A DNA stretch of 64,000 nt from Alteromonas mediterranea DE (GTDB lineage Bacteria; Pseudomonadota; Gammaproteobacteria; Enterobacterales; Alteromonadaceae): contig NC_011138.3 of assembly GCF_000020585.3 (NCBI RefSeq), positions 2,520,322-2,584,321 of the forward strand, written 5' to 3'. Below the pieces are notes generated by a model. That model saw only the letters and a program-made list of their open reading frames with translations. It was not told the origin of the DNA and did not search any database. Position numbers and translations under genes: made by a program. Numbering within the stretch: the first letter of the stretch is position 1; the number at the start of each line of letters is the position of its first letter. Shown here piece by piece: positions 44,806 to 53,940 of this stretch.

Positions 44806-47800
44806 CTATTCGTCGTCGAAACTAAATTGCTGCTGACCCGAAGGTTTTTGGCTTTCACTTGAAGAATTAGCATTCGTATCTTTTTGAAGTGGGTCAGCCG
44901 AATCTGGTTCACTTAACGGTGCCTCGTTTTCTTCCCCATTATCTAGCGGGTCTGGAGGGGTGTGCGTAGCGCTTTTACTTGCGAAAATAGCGTCCAGTTG
45001 ATGAAGCAAACTGGATGGAATATGGGTATAAAACACCCCTTCACCTTGCTCGTTCTCTGGGTGCATACCACGTAAATAAAGGTAATAAACGCCGCCAAAG
45101 TGGATATCGGGTTCATAATCAGGCAGCGTATTGCTTAAATAGCGGTGTAACGCTAAACAGTATATTAAATACTGAAGATCATAAAGGTGGTGCTGATTAT
45201 TGTGAAACAGCGCTGAAGGCATGTAGCTTTCAAGGGTATCACCCAACCAAGTTGACTTGTAATCGGCTACAAAGAACTGACCGTCATGTTCAAAAATTAA
45301 ATCGATAAATCCATGCATCATACCTTTAAGTTTAGCCGTAATGAGCTGGGGAGCCGGTTCAGCCTCACCGCCTAAGGTTTCCGCCACGCTTTGCCGATGG
45401 GTATTAAGCACTTCTCGAAGCTGTTTCCACTGGGTATCGTTCATTGGAAAATAAAACTCAGCCTCGCGCAGAGTTTGCTCTAACGTCAAGTCACTCATAC
45501 ACAGTTGCACATTGGGGTACAAAGGCGTTTGTAAAACTTCTTCAAGCCACTCGTAAAGAAAAGGCGTACGCTTTTCCTCTAACCCAAAGCGATTCACTAA
45601 CTCTTTGCCAGTTTCTTCCCAAACCGGCGCACTAAAATCACTGTGTTCTAAGATATCGTGAAGTAAGTTACCTGCACTTGCGCCCTTTTCTAGCGTAAAG
45701 CGCAAGTCATTTTTCGTTACTGCGCTCGTTTGTGTCAACGGGGTGTGAGAGTCTACATCTATAGCACCAAGTATCTCTCCGTCAGTGGAAAGCGTATCGA
45801 GCGCGTACACTTCTTCATCGCGTACGGTTCGAAGTACAGGTACGCTTGGAAGGCTTTGACCCGCGCCCTCAACAGTATCTGTACTTTTCACCGAGCCTAC
45901 GGTAGTTAAACGGCTCATGGCTGAAAATGAATAGAGCCGCCATTCTTCGCTTGCAGTACCCGTAAATTGTAGTGCTGTGAGTTGAGGTATCGCGTCACCT
46001 TGTTCAAAACCTGAATAGATTTCTTCAAATTCATCGCCGTCAATATAGCTAGCATGAGACTCATCCTCCTCGGCGACACGGCGTAATACACTCGGCCAGT
46101 CTCTGTTCGTACTCTCATCGCCACTCAAGCCCAAGGCGCGGGCCAGCGCGCTTTTTTCGTTATTAGCCAGTGGAATAACCCCCATATAACAACGGTGTGC
46201 CGCACGCGTCACCGCAACATAAGCAAGGCGCATGTCTTCTGCTTCGCTTTCGCGTTGAACACGAGCTATAGCTTGAGCGGTCTGTCCTAACTGCATTTGC
46301 AAATCTTGCTTGTCTTCATCGTAAAAGGTAAATATTTGTGACGTAGATTTACCATTTTTCGATGCATCCTTATAGCCGGTTGCGTAAGGAACAAACACGA
46401 TGGGGTATTCAAGGCCCTTTGAACCGTGCTGGGTAATAAGGCGAATTAGCTGGCTGTCACTTTCAAGGCGTAACGTAAGTTCTTCATCACTTTCTGGCTT
46501 GTGAATTTGTTTATTTAACCAGTCGAGTAGCTGTTCGGGTCGCTGGTGCGTGGTACTGGCTTTTTCCAGCACTTCGGCAAGATGCTGATAGTTTGTAAGC
46601 GCGCGCTCCACGTTATCAGCATGGGGGACGTAGCTGTCTTGCATTAGGTGCAAAAGCACGCTCATACAGCCTTTTTGAAGCCACATGTCGCGTAAAGACA
46701 ATACTTTGTCCATCGCTTTATCCCACATAGCATCATCTTCGTGGTAAAGCAGTTCAATGAGGGTCTGCGGGCTATAGCCCCAAAGCGGAGATGCTAAGCT
46801 AGAGGAAACGTTGCTGGTATCGTTCGCATGCCATATACCGTTAAGAAGCCTGAGGACATCTTTCGCTTCGGCACTGGCAAACAAGTTGCTGCGATCACTT
46901 AAATAAACGCAGGCTAACCCTTTTTGCTGTAGAACGTTTTTAATAGCGCCGGCTTCGGTCCTGTCTTTTACCAAGATAGCGATATCTTGCGGCTTTACCG
47001 GTTTTGTTTCGCCGTTGTCCAATTGAAATTGAGCCTCGTTTAGCAGGCGATAAATCTCTTGCGCAATCCACTGCGCCATTTTACGACGCATAATGTTGGT
47101 ATTTTCTTTCTCTTCCAAGCACAGGCTCACGTAATTCATCGCGCTACGCTGCGCTGCAGGGTCTCTCAATGGGGTTTTAGCCGCTGCCGCTTTGGGCGTA
47201 AATTCAACGGGGTTGTATTTGATATCAAAGCCAAACACATCAGTTGGGGTATTTGATGCCACAGGTGCACCATAAAATAACCGGTTATAGGCTTTTACCA
47301 TCCCCTCTACCGAGCGCCAGTTGGTGTTCATTACCCAGCGATAGTCTGCTTGTCTGCCCGCTTTCAAGTAGGTGAAGATATCCCCTCCGCGAAAGCGATA
47401 TATCGCCTGTTTAGGGTCGCCAATCATTAATAACGCACTGACTCTTGCCGACGCGCTCTCCTCGTTATCGTTTGAAAGATCTGTTTCTGTTTGTGAGGCC
47501 GAATTGCTCGATGCATTGGGATAAACCGCGTCCAAAATAGCGTATTGCTTGGCATCGGTATCTTGGAACTCATCAATAAGCGCCACAGGAAATTTTTTAC
47601 GAAGTTCAGGGACAAGCGTATTGTTAGGCTTAACCACCTCATCGGCTAACATGCGAATAAGATCGTCAAAATCGATAACACCAAGTTGCTTTTTCTGTTT
47701 ATCAACGCGCCCTTTAATGAACGCAATGGCTTCTATAACCAGCTTAAACACGGGTACTTTAGCCAGTGCCTTATCCTTTTCGCCGAATACTTTTTTCAAT

Positions 47801-48816
47801 GCAGTAGCAAATTCTTTAATCGGCGTTAGTATTTCTTTTACCCCTGAAGAATTTCTCGCGTAGCGAGTGCCTTTAACAAATGCCTCTGCTTCAGGCGGGG
47901 GTAAGTAATATTGCCCGCTATCTGCGCATGAACGTAGCCAGCTCTTTAATGCGGCCAATTCCTGCGGCCTTTCTTTCTTATGAGCAGGTGTTTTAATAAG
48001 CTGCTCAACTAACAACCCCTCATTATCTTCTACGCTTTGCGATAGCGTTTTTACGTAGGCCACAGAAGTATGCGGCGATTCATCTAGCTGCCTTTGATAG
48101 GCAAGCTCAATATCCTGCTCGCTAAGCATTAATGGGGTCAGAGTACTTTTAATGCTGGCATTAAACTCCAGTAACAGCCTTTCAGGTGTATGCCACCCTG
48201 ACTCTGCCAACAGCCTAAAATCGTCTTCGTTCTTGCTCACCTTTCGAATGTAGTCTTCTGCCGCCTGAAGGTACAAATCGCTAGTGTCATTACCTAAGTT
48301 TAACGACATGGCAAAACCACTGTTAAACGCCAATTGGGTAATGACGTGCTGGCAGAAGGCGTGAATAGTGAAAACCGACGCTTCATCAAGTTCTAACTGT
48401 GCAGCTTTTAGCAAAGCCATGCTTTCGTCGGTATTACAGCGAGTAAACAAATGCTGATAAACAGGGTCGCAGTTGCTGTCAATTTGATTGTCATTCTCTT
48501 TGGCTTGCTGCCAAATCAGAAACGCCTCTCTTAAGGTTTTGGCAATACGCCCTTTTATTTCTTCGGTGGCAGCTTTGGTGAACGTCATTACCAATATTTC
48601 TTTTACCGTCAGCTTTTTTTCTAACAGTAAGCGCAAATATAACCGGGTAATGTTAAAGGTTTTACCCGTCCCTGCGCTGGCTTCTATTAGATGCCGCCCT
48701 TTTAATGGCATTGCTACCACATCAAGCAGTTGCGCGTCATTGTTGGCCTTTTTATTGGTTTCAAGCTGGGTTTGGGTTGCCATATCGCTTGCAGAGGATG
48801 GGGTAATATTGCTCAT
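44806..48816 (-). CDS. recB: Exodeoxyribonuclease V subunit beta, RecB
   Basis: 1336 residues, somewhat longer than E. coli RecB (1180). 3'-5' helicase and the only nuclease domain of RecBCD. Walker A EASAGTGKTFNITRLY is at residues 45-60, FDDLIRMLADEV and LIDEFQDTDAKQ are helicase motifs, and DYKSTWLG near residue 1183 is the nuclease motif. Added linkers and a polar C-terminal tail account for the extra length. A 17-base motif shared with the downstream terminator lies inside the coding region (48134-48150). The start overlaps the end of recC. Confidence 0.96.
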   Translation of the reverse strand: MSNITPSSASDMATQTQLETNKKANNDAQLLDVVAMPLKGRHLIEASAGTGKTFNITRLYLRLLLEKKLTVKEILVMTFTKAATEEIKGRIAKTLREAFLIWQQAKENDNQIDSNCDPVYQHLFTRCNTDESMALLKAAQLELDEASVFTIHAFCQHVITQLAFNSGFAMSLNLGNDTSDLYLQAAEDYIRKVSKNEDDFRLLAESGWHTPERLLLEFNASIKSTLTPLMLSEQDIELAYQRQLDESPHTSVAYVKTLSQSVEDNEGLLVEQLIKTPAHKKERPQELAALKSWLRSCADSGQYYLPPPEAEAFVKGTRYARNSSGVKEILTPIKEFATALKKVFGEKDKALAKVPVFKLVIEAIAFIKGRVDKQKKQLGVIDFDDLIRMLADEVVKPNNTLVPELRKKFPVALIDEFQDTDAKQYAILDAVYPNASSNSASQTETDLSNDNEESASARVSALLMIGDPKQAIYRFRGGDIFTYLKAGRQADYRWVMNTNWRSVEGMVKAYNRLFYGAPVASNTPTDVFGFDIKYNPVEFTPKAAAAKTPLRDPAAQRSAMNYVSLCLEEKENTNIMRRKMAQWIAQEIYRLLNEAQFQLDNGETKPVKPQDIAILVKDRTEAGAIKNVLQQKGLACVYLSDRSNLFASAEAKDVLRLLNGIWHANDTSNVSSSLASPLWGYSPQTLIELLYHEDDAMWDKAMDKVLSLRDMWLQKGCMSVLLHLMQDSYVPHADNVERALTNYQHLAEVLEKASTTHQRPEQLLDWLNKQIHKPESDEELTLRLESDSQLIRLITQHGSKGLEYPIVFVPYATGYKDASKNGKSTSQIFTFYDEDKQDLQMQLGQTAQAIARVQRESEAEDMRLAYVAVTRAAHRCYMGVIPLANNEKSALARALGLSGDESTNRDWPSVLRRVAEEDESHASYIDGDEFEEIYSGFEQGDAIPQLTALQFTGTASEEWRLYSFSAMSRLTTVGSVKSTDTVEGAGQSLPSVPVLRTVRDEEVYALDTLSTDGEILGAIDVDSHTPLTQTSAVTKNDLRFTLEKGASAGNLLHDILEHSDFSAPVWEETGKELVNRFGLEEKRTPFLYEWLEEVLQTPLYPNVQLCMSDLTLEQTLREAEFYFPMNDTQWKQLREVLNTHRQSVAETLGGEAEPAPQLITAKLKGMMHGFIDLIFEHDGQFFVADYKSTWLGDTLESYMPSALFHNNQHHLYDLQYLIYCLALHRYLSNTLPDYEPDIHFGGVYYLYLRGMHPENEQGEGVFYTHIPSSLLHQLDAIFASKSATHTPPDPLDNGEENEAPLSEPDSADPLQKDTNANSSSESQKPSGQQQFSFDDE
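48134..48150. repeat. 17-base repeat, copy 2, within recB
   Basis: GGGGTCAGAGTACTTTT on the plus strand, read in recB as part of SIKSTLTPLML. Identical to copy 1 at 42598-42614. Confidence 0.8.
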
Positions 48817-51800
48817 AACTTCTCCTCTTGAGACGCGTTGTTTACCATGGCGAGTAGTAAAAAGGCACTTAAATGCGGCACATCACTCCAATTGATACCT
48901 TGAGGAAATAGCCAGTTAAGATAAGGGTTATTAGCCATGTCAGCGCTATACTGCCCGCTACTTTGCTGCCAATCGGTTAGCGACCGTTGTAATTCTACCG
49001 TGTCGAAAAGCCCAGCCGCTTGAGTTATGATTTGCTGTGCTTTTTCGCTTGCTTCATCGACAGTGTCGTTATCTGCAATTGGGCAGACTTCATCAATAGC
49101 CTGCTTTACTTGATAAATAACCGCTTTGTCGGTTTCACAGGAATTGTCAGCACTCAATAGCGCCCTAAGTAGGTGTCCAAACATTTCAGGTTTTATACTG
49201 TCGACAACTGGTTTACATTCTGAATTTCTCTTACCAGGTATAATGCTACCAAACAAACTTAAATGCACGGGGGTTGGCGCGGTGTAAATAGCCATGTAAA
49301 GCTGCTCTATAAACAGGAGTAACTGAACGGCGGTCTCGCGCTCAACTGCAGCAAATTTCTGTTTTTTCAGAATAGTTTCGCCTTTTTCCCAAGAGCAGGC
49401 GTAAATTTCTAATGGGTAATGGGTGTAACTAGTTGTTTCATCGCTACTTGAAAATATCAATTGAGAGATGAAAAAGCCTAGCGCCCGATGAGCGTCAACT
49501 TTCCCGGCGCAAAGCTCGACTAATGCGTCGCTGCCTTCTAGGGCCGAAGTCGTGAAGGTAATATACTTACCTTGAAACTGTGCCTTTTTGGGCTCGGCAT
49601 CGTGAGGGCCCATAGCTTGACTTAGCGCTAGCGCTCCCTCTTTCCACATTTCAACTTCATCCATTGCCACTGGGTTATTGGGAATATCCCCTCTAAGCGA
49701 AGCAAATGTAATTACTTGCTCGCTGTATGTAAGTTCACTGGCATCAAGTTCTGACGAATTATTGCGCTCAGGCGAGGAAAATATAGCGTCGAGCACCTGA
49801 TAACGCAGCAATGCATTGGTTTCGAAAGGTTCGCTGTTCTCAAGCAGGGTAAATGATTGCGATAAATTCACGCCAAGCCTTTGTATGGAAAAATGCTCAA
49901 GCGGATCTTTAAATGCTCTGGCGATTTGCATATTCGACAAACGTAGCGCTTGTGTTGCAAGTGCGCGGGGCGACTGGCTAATATCAGCTGTCGCCGTATC
50001 GAGGGAGGTATCAACAACATCAGCGTTTTCATTCGTATCAGCCGCGTTAGCACCAAATTTGTTGTGCTGAAGCGCATCGGCTAGGCGAAGCCACCCCGTT
50101 TCATAACTGGGCAACGCCCCAGCAAAAACCGGTTCACTGAAGGGATGTAACGGCGCATGAACCGCGTATTTCTCTAGTGACAATGCATAGTTATTTTCAA
50201 GCATATCCATGAACTCAGCCAAAACGAGACTGGGCTGTCGTTCGCTGTTATTCGTTACATCGTTACCTTGATAGCTTAAATACAGGCTTTCCCGGGTTGA
50301 GATAATAGCTTCTAGGAATAAGTACCTGTCTTCCAATCGTCTAGAGCGATCGCCAACCCTGCGACCATCACTTGCCATTAAATCGAGCCCTAACGGGCTT
50401 GATTTACGAGGAAACTCACTGTCATTCAGGCCTAAAATACACACTTTTTTAAACGGTATGCTTCGCATTGGAAGCATAGAACATACCGTAACCTGACCGG
50501 TCATAAAGTGGTTTCCGGCATCTGGAGATGAAAATCGATTGAGCAAAAGATCTCGAACCTGTCGCAAGGTTAATTCGTGCTCATAGTTAGCTTCTTCACA
50601 CCGGGCGGCAAGGTCTGCGGCGACTTTGGCGATGAGATCCCAGCTTTGCTGCTGATCTTTTGTAGGCATAAAGCAGGCGTCACGAAGCGCAATCAATGCT
50701 TTAGACCACTGTTCTGGCGTTCGGGGTTGGGTTAACTCTTGAGCAAATTCCCCCAGTAACGCCACCACTTCTATGAGCTTACCTAACGTTAACGCGCTTT
50801 GCCCTTCCACATCGGGAATGGTAAGTACATCACTCACTATCATTTCGCTATCTGGCGCAAGCATGCCCATAAGTAAACGGCGAATGCCCCACCACCAGCT
50901 ATAGGTGTCGTCTAGATTTACGCCTTCTGACACCGCAGTTTTATGAGCGCTATTAAGGCCCCAATGAATGTGTGCCTGCTTTAACCAAACGACCATTTGC
51001 TCTATATCATCTTGAGACACGGAAAAGCGCTTTTGAACCGAGTCGAGCTGTAAGTAATCCAAAATATCCGATACACCAAAGCGGCTATCCGGTAACTGTA
51101 GCAAGGCCATGAATGCTGCAATAAGGGGCTCTGCATCCATGGGGCTTCTGTCAGCAATAGTACAAGGAAGACGTACCTGCCCAGTAGCGCCTAAAGATTT
51201 GGTACCCACACGGTGAAATACTGCATCAACAAACGGCGCGTAATTCTCAATCGCCGGGCACATCACCAATATGTCAGAGGGTGTGCGGGTTTTGTCTTGA
51301 GACAACCAGTGCAGCAAGTGGTCATGTAACACTTGAACTTCGCGCAGTGCAGAATGGGTGCACATTACGGTGACACTGTCGTCTTTGTTCTTTGATTGGT
51401 GAATCAGTGGCTGGGGGTGAGCAGCCTGAAGGATATCATTGTGAATGTAGTCGAGTAGGCCTCTGGAATGACACTGTCCGTGTTCATCCTCTCCCTCACC
51501 TGCACTTTCGAAATCTGGCGAGTCGAATGCACTTATTTCAAACGTATCCAGCTCGGTGAGTAAGTTAAACAGTTCTCGGCCCTGCTTTCCTAAGTTGCCA
51601 AGCAGTGGGTTGGATTGGTCTTCTTCCATCCACTTTTTAAGTCCTTCTAAACGAAGCAGCTTGGCTTGCTCACTACTACTTTTTGCTTCACCCCAATAGT
51701 TAACACTGGGGTTGAGGTGAAAGATATGTATATCGATGTGCTGGGCAAGGGCATCGAAAAACGCAATGAGTTGGGGCGCCATGGTGTTTATGGCAAAAAC

Positions 51801-52433
51801 AATAACGCGCTTGGGCAAATGAGCAGGTACGTTACCCGCTTCTAGCGCTTCTAGCATCATTTGATGTAAGCGTGCGGGATGCAAAGGCTGGTCTTTCGCT
51901 AAAATTCGCCAAATTTCACTTTGCCACACTTCCATATCGTCGAATACGGCTCGCTCGTTATTTTCCCATTTAAACAACCAGTCAGGGCGATACAGCAAGT
52001 ATTGTTCGTATACGTCAGCCAGTGCCGTAGCAAGCTGAAGCCGCTGCAGCCCCTGCTCTTGTTCACTACCTGCACTTTGCCAGTATTTGTTAACCTGCTC
52101 GAATGCATCGCTATCCATTAGCGCATTATCTTGAAGAACATTATCTATACGCCACGTGAGTACTTCGCGGCGATAAGGCGATTGTTTCGGTACCTTGTCA
52201 GCCCCCAATACAGTACGTGCTGTATTCCACATAAAACGCACGGGCAGTGGGAAGTCGATGTTCATGGCTACGCCTTGTTTGTTAGCCATCTGCATGCTTA
52301 CCCAATGTTGCATACCTGGGCTTTCAACCAAGATCGTTTCTGGGGTAAATACGTCTAAAGGCTGTTGACGTAAAAGCGTAGTAAGAAGAAAACTTAAGTG
52401 TTCTAATTTGTTAGAGGGATATAGCGCAAGCAA
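48813..52433 (-). CDS. recC: Exodeoxyribonuclease V subunit gamma, RecC
   Basis: 1206 residues, near the E. coli length (1122). RecC recognises Chi and holds the complex together. The N-terminus LALYPSNKLEHLSFLL matches the E. coli MLRVYHSNRLD pattern. This fixes the TTG start at 52433, which has AAAGGAT eight to nine bases upstream. SPGMQHWVSMQMANKQGVAMNIDFPLP and CILGLNDSEFPRKSSPLGLDLM are characteristic. First gene of recC-recB-recD; no ptrA protease gene lies between recC and recB. Confidence 0.95.
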   Translation of the reverse strand: MLALYPSNKLEHLSFLLTTLLRQQPLDVFTPETILVESPGMQHWVSMQMANKQGVAMNIDFPLPVRFMWNTARTVLGADKVPKQSPYRREVLTWRIDNVLQDNALMDSDAFEQVNKYWQSAGSEQEQGLQRLQLATALADVYEQYLLYRPDWLFKWENNERAVFDDMEVWQSEIWRILAKDQPLHPARLHQMMLEALEAGNVPAHLPKRVIVFAINTMAPQLIAFFDALAQHIDIHIFHLNPSVNYWGEAKSSSEQAKLLRLEGLKKWMEEDQSNPLLGNLGKQGRELFNLLTELDTFEISAFDSPDFESAGEGEDEHGQCHSRGLLDYIHNDILQAAHPQPLIHQSKNKDDSVTVMCTHSALREVQVLHDHLLHWLSQDKTRTPSDILVMCPAIENYAPFVDAVFHRVGTKSLGATGQVRLPCTIADRSPMDAEPLIAAFMALLQLPDSRFGVSDILDYLQLDSVQKRFSVSQDDIEQMVVWLKQAHIHWGLNSAHKTAVSEGVNLDDTYSWWWGIRRLLMGMLAPDSEMIVSDVLTIPDVEGQSALTLGKLIEVVALLGEFAQELTQPRTPEQWSKALIALRDACFMPTKDQQQSWDLIAKVAADLAARCEEANYEHELTLRQVRDLLLNRFSSPDAGNHFMTGQVTVCSMLPMRSIPFKKVCILGLNDSEFPRKSSPLGLDLMASDGRRVGDRSRRLEDRYLFLEAIISTRESLYLSYQGNDVTNNSERQPSLVLAEFMDMLENNYALSLEKYAVHAPLHPFSEPVFAGALPSYETGWLRLADALQHNKFGANAADTNENADVVDTSLDTATADISQSPRALATQALRLSNMQIARAFKDPLEHFSIQRLGVNLSQSFTLLENSEPFETNALLRYQVLDAIFSSPERNNSSELDASELTYSEQVITFASLRGDIPNNPVAMDEVEMWKEGALALSQAMGPHDAEPKKAQFQGKYITFTTSALEGSDALVELCAGKVDAHRALGFFISQLIFSSSDETTSYTHYPLEIYACSWEKGETILKKQKFAAVERETAVQLLLFIEQLYMAIYTAPTPVHLSLFGSIIPGKRNSECKPVVDSIKPEMFGHLLRALLSADNSCETDKAVIYQVKQAIDEVCPIADNDTVDEASEKAQQIITQAAGLFDTVELQRSLTDWQQSSGQYSADMANNPYLNWLFPQGINWSDVPHLSAFLLLAMVNNASQEEKL

Positions 52434-53095
52434 TCGAAAAATCCTTTGTAGAACGAGCCCTTAGATAATGTATAGATAGCGAACATTCATCTTAGATATT
52501 CAAATTAGTGTAGCGCAATCAGCGAAGTAGTTAAGTGATTTCTTTCCAATTTAGCTAAGTAAATTGCTTATGCCGTCTGGACCGGGTAAATCGTGTACTC
52601 TTAAACCAAATACAATGCTTTTTGAAAGCGTAAAAATGAAAAATACTGCAGAACGAAACGAGTGGGGTTTTACGAAGGAAAGCAACGATAGAAAATCGAG
52701 ACCGTTGTAAAAAAACCCATACAGACCTCAGGACACGAAAAATCTGTATGGGTAAGGTTTACGGTCTACTCAGTAACAACGTGAATAAGCGTTGCCTGGC
52801 ACTCATTCACGTTAGCGCTACTGCGCAGCACTGTTAACAATGATTGTTTTGCAGATAGAGTGCCAGTTTTTTACCTTATATAATTCAATAACTTAGAAGA
52901 AGCAAAAAAAACATGACCAATAGGTCACAGTTGCACCGTGGTGCAGGTGCACCAAGAGCAAGCAGTCCGTAAAGAAAATGCTAAGCCATTACCGACTAAA
53001 ATTTATCAGTTTCTCAGTAAGCGTCATTCAAGTACAATTTGCCCTTTACAAGAATCACTGCAATTTCGCGTGCCACTTCACGGTCAGGAGCAATA
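52434..53095. other. Structured intergenic region between recC and the dUTPase gene
   Basis: 662 bases with no supportable gene. It contains inverted repeats ACCCATACAGA (52715-52725) / TCTGTATGGGT (52743-52753) and AACGTGAAT (52778-52786) / ATTCACGTT (52805-52813). Two nearby palindromes follow: TGCACC-GT-GGTGCA (52932-52945) and GGTGCACC (52946-52953). A small RNA, a repeat remnant or divergent regulatory sites are all possible. Confidence 0.4.
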
Positions 53096-53749
53096 ATGTT
53101 AACCGCCCAACAACTCGCCACTATGCTTTCTCTTCAAGACAAAATGAACGCCAAAGTAAACCCCGATTGGCTGAATGCGGGCTATGGATACTTGCGTGCC
53201 GCCATGGTTGAGTCGGTTGAAGCTATTGAGCACCACGGTTGGAAATGGTGGAAGGCGCAACAAAAAGACTTACCGCAACTGCAAATGGAATTAGTTGATA
53301 TATGGCACTTTGCCCTAAGCGCCTGCATCATTGAATATAACGGTGACATTGAAGCGTCAGCTAAAAGCATTGCTGCTGAGCTAGCAAGTGGCGATACATT
53401 AGTAACGTTTGACGGAAAAGATTACGACGCAGCAAACCAGTCACTGCTGGACAACCTAGAGTTGATGACTGGCTTATGTGCAGCAAAACGCTTTAGCGTG
53501 CCGTTGTTTATGTTTATTGTGAACCAATGTGAAATGAGCGCAGACGAGCTCTACCGACAATATGTGGGTAAAAACGTACTGAACTTCTTCCGCCAAGACA
53601 ACGGCTATAAAGAAGGTACCTACGTTAAAGTATGGGAAGGCCGCGAAGATAACGAGCACTTAGTTGAAGTAATGGATGCCCTTGATTTAACTAAGCCCGA
53701 ATTTAGCGACTTAGTTTATGAAGGTCTGCGCAATCGCTACCCTTCATAA
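53096..53749 (+). CDS. Dimeric dUTPase (dUTP diphosphatase)
   Basis: 217 residues from the ATG at 53096, fixed by CAGGAG (53085-53090); a longer frame from 53039 has no such site. It is an all-alpha NTP-pyrophosphatase of the dimeric dUTPase family rather than the trimeric Dut. Metal-binding residues are seen in ESVEAIEH and in QLQMELVDIWHFAL. NVLNFFRQDNGYKEGTYVKVW is a C-terminal family motif. It removes dUTP and so limits uracil in DNA. It joins yfbR and dgt as the third nucleotide-pool enzyme in the window. Confidence 0.88.
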   Translation: MLTAQQLATMLSLQDKMNAKVNPDWLNAGYGYLRAAMVESVEAIEHHGWKWWKAQQKDLPQLQMELVDIWHFALSACIIEYNGDIEASAKSIAAELASGDTLVTFDGKDYDAANQSLLDNLELMTGLCAAKRFSVPLFMFIVNQCEMSADELYRQYVGKNVLNFFRQDNGYKEGTYVKVWEGREDNEHLVEVMDALDLTKPEFSDLVYEGLRNRYPS

Positions 53750-53881
53750 GGTAGGCTTTTCACGAAATCACGGGGTGTTAGAAAGCGCCCCTGCCTACTA
53801 TCACCCGCCTACAAGCGGCGAAAGCACCGAACGCCACCAGCTTAAAGGGGTATGATTTCAAAACACAGTCCCTTATATGTA

Positions 53882-53910
53882 AAAAAGCTCTGCAAGTTGC
53901 AGAGCTTTTT
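53882..53910. terminator. Bidirectional Rho-independent terminator
   Basis: AAAAAGCTCTGC (53882-53893), loop AAGTT, GCAGAGCTTTTT (53899-53910): perfect 12-bp arms. It serves the convergent dUTPase and acyl-CoA synthetase genes. Confidence 0.93.
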
Positions 53911-53940
53911 ACTATGAACTTAGCTAAATAGCGCGGGTCT

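Noticed and set aside
53039..53095. Upstream start for the dUTPase
   Set aside because: No ribosome-binding site; CAGGAG just before 53096 marks the start that fits the family.
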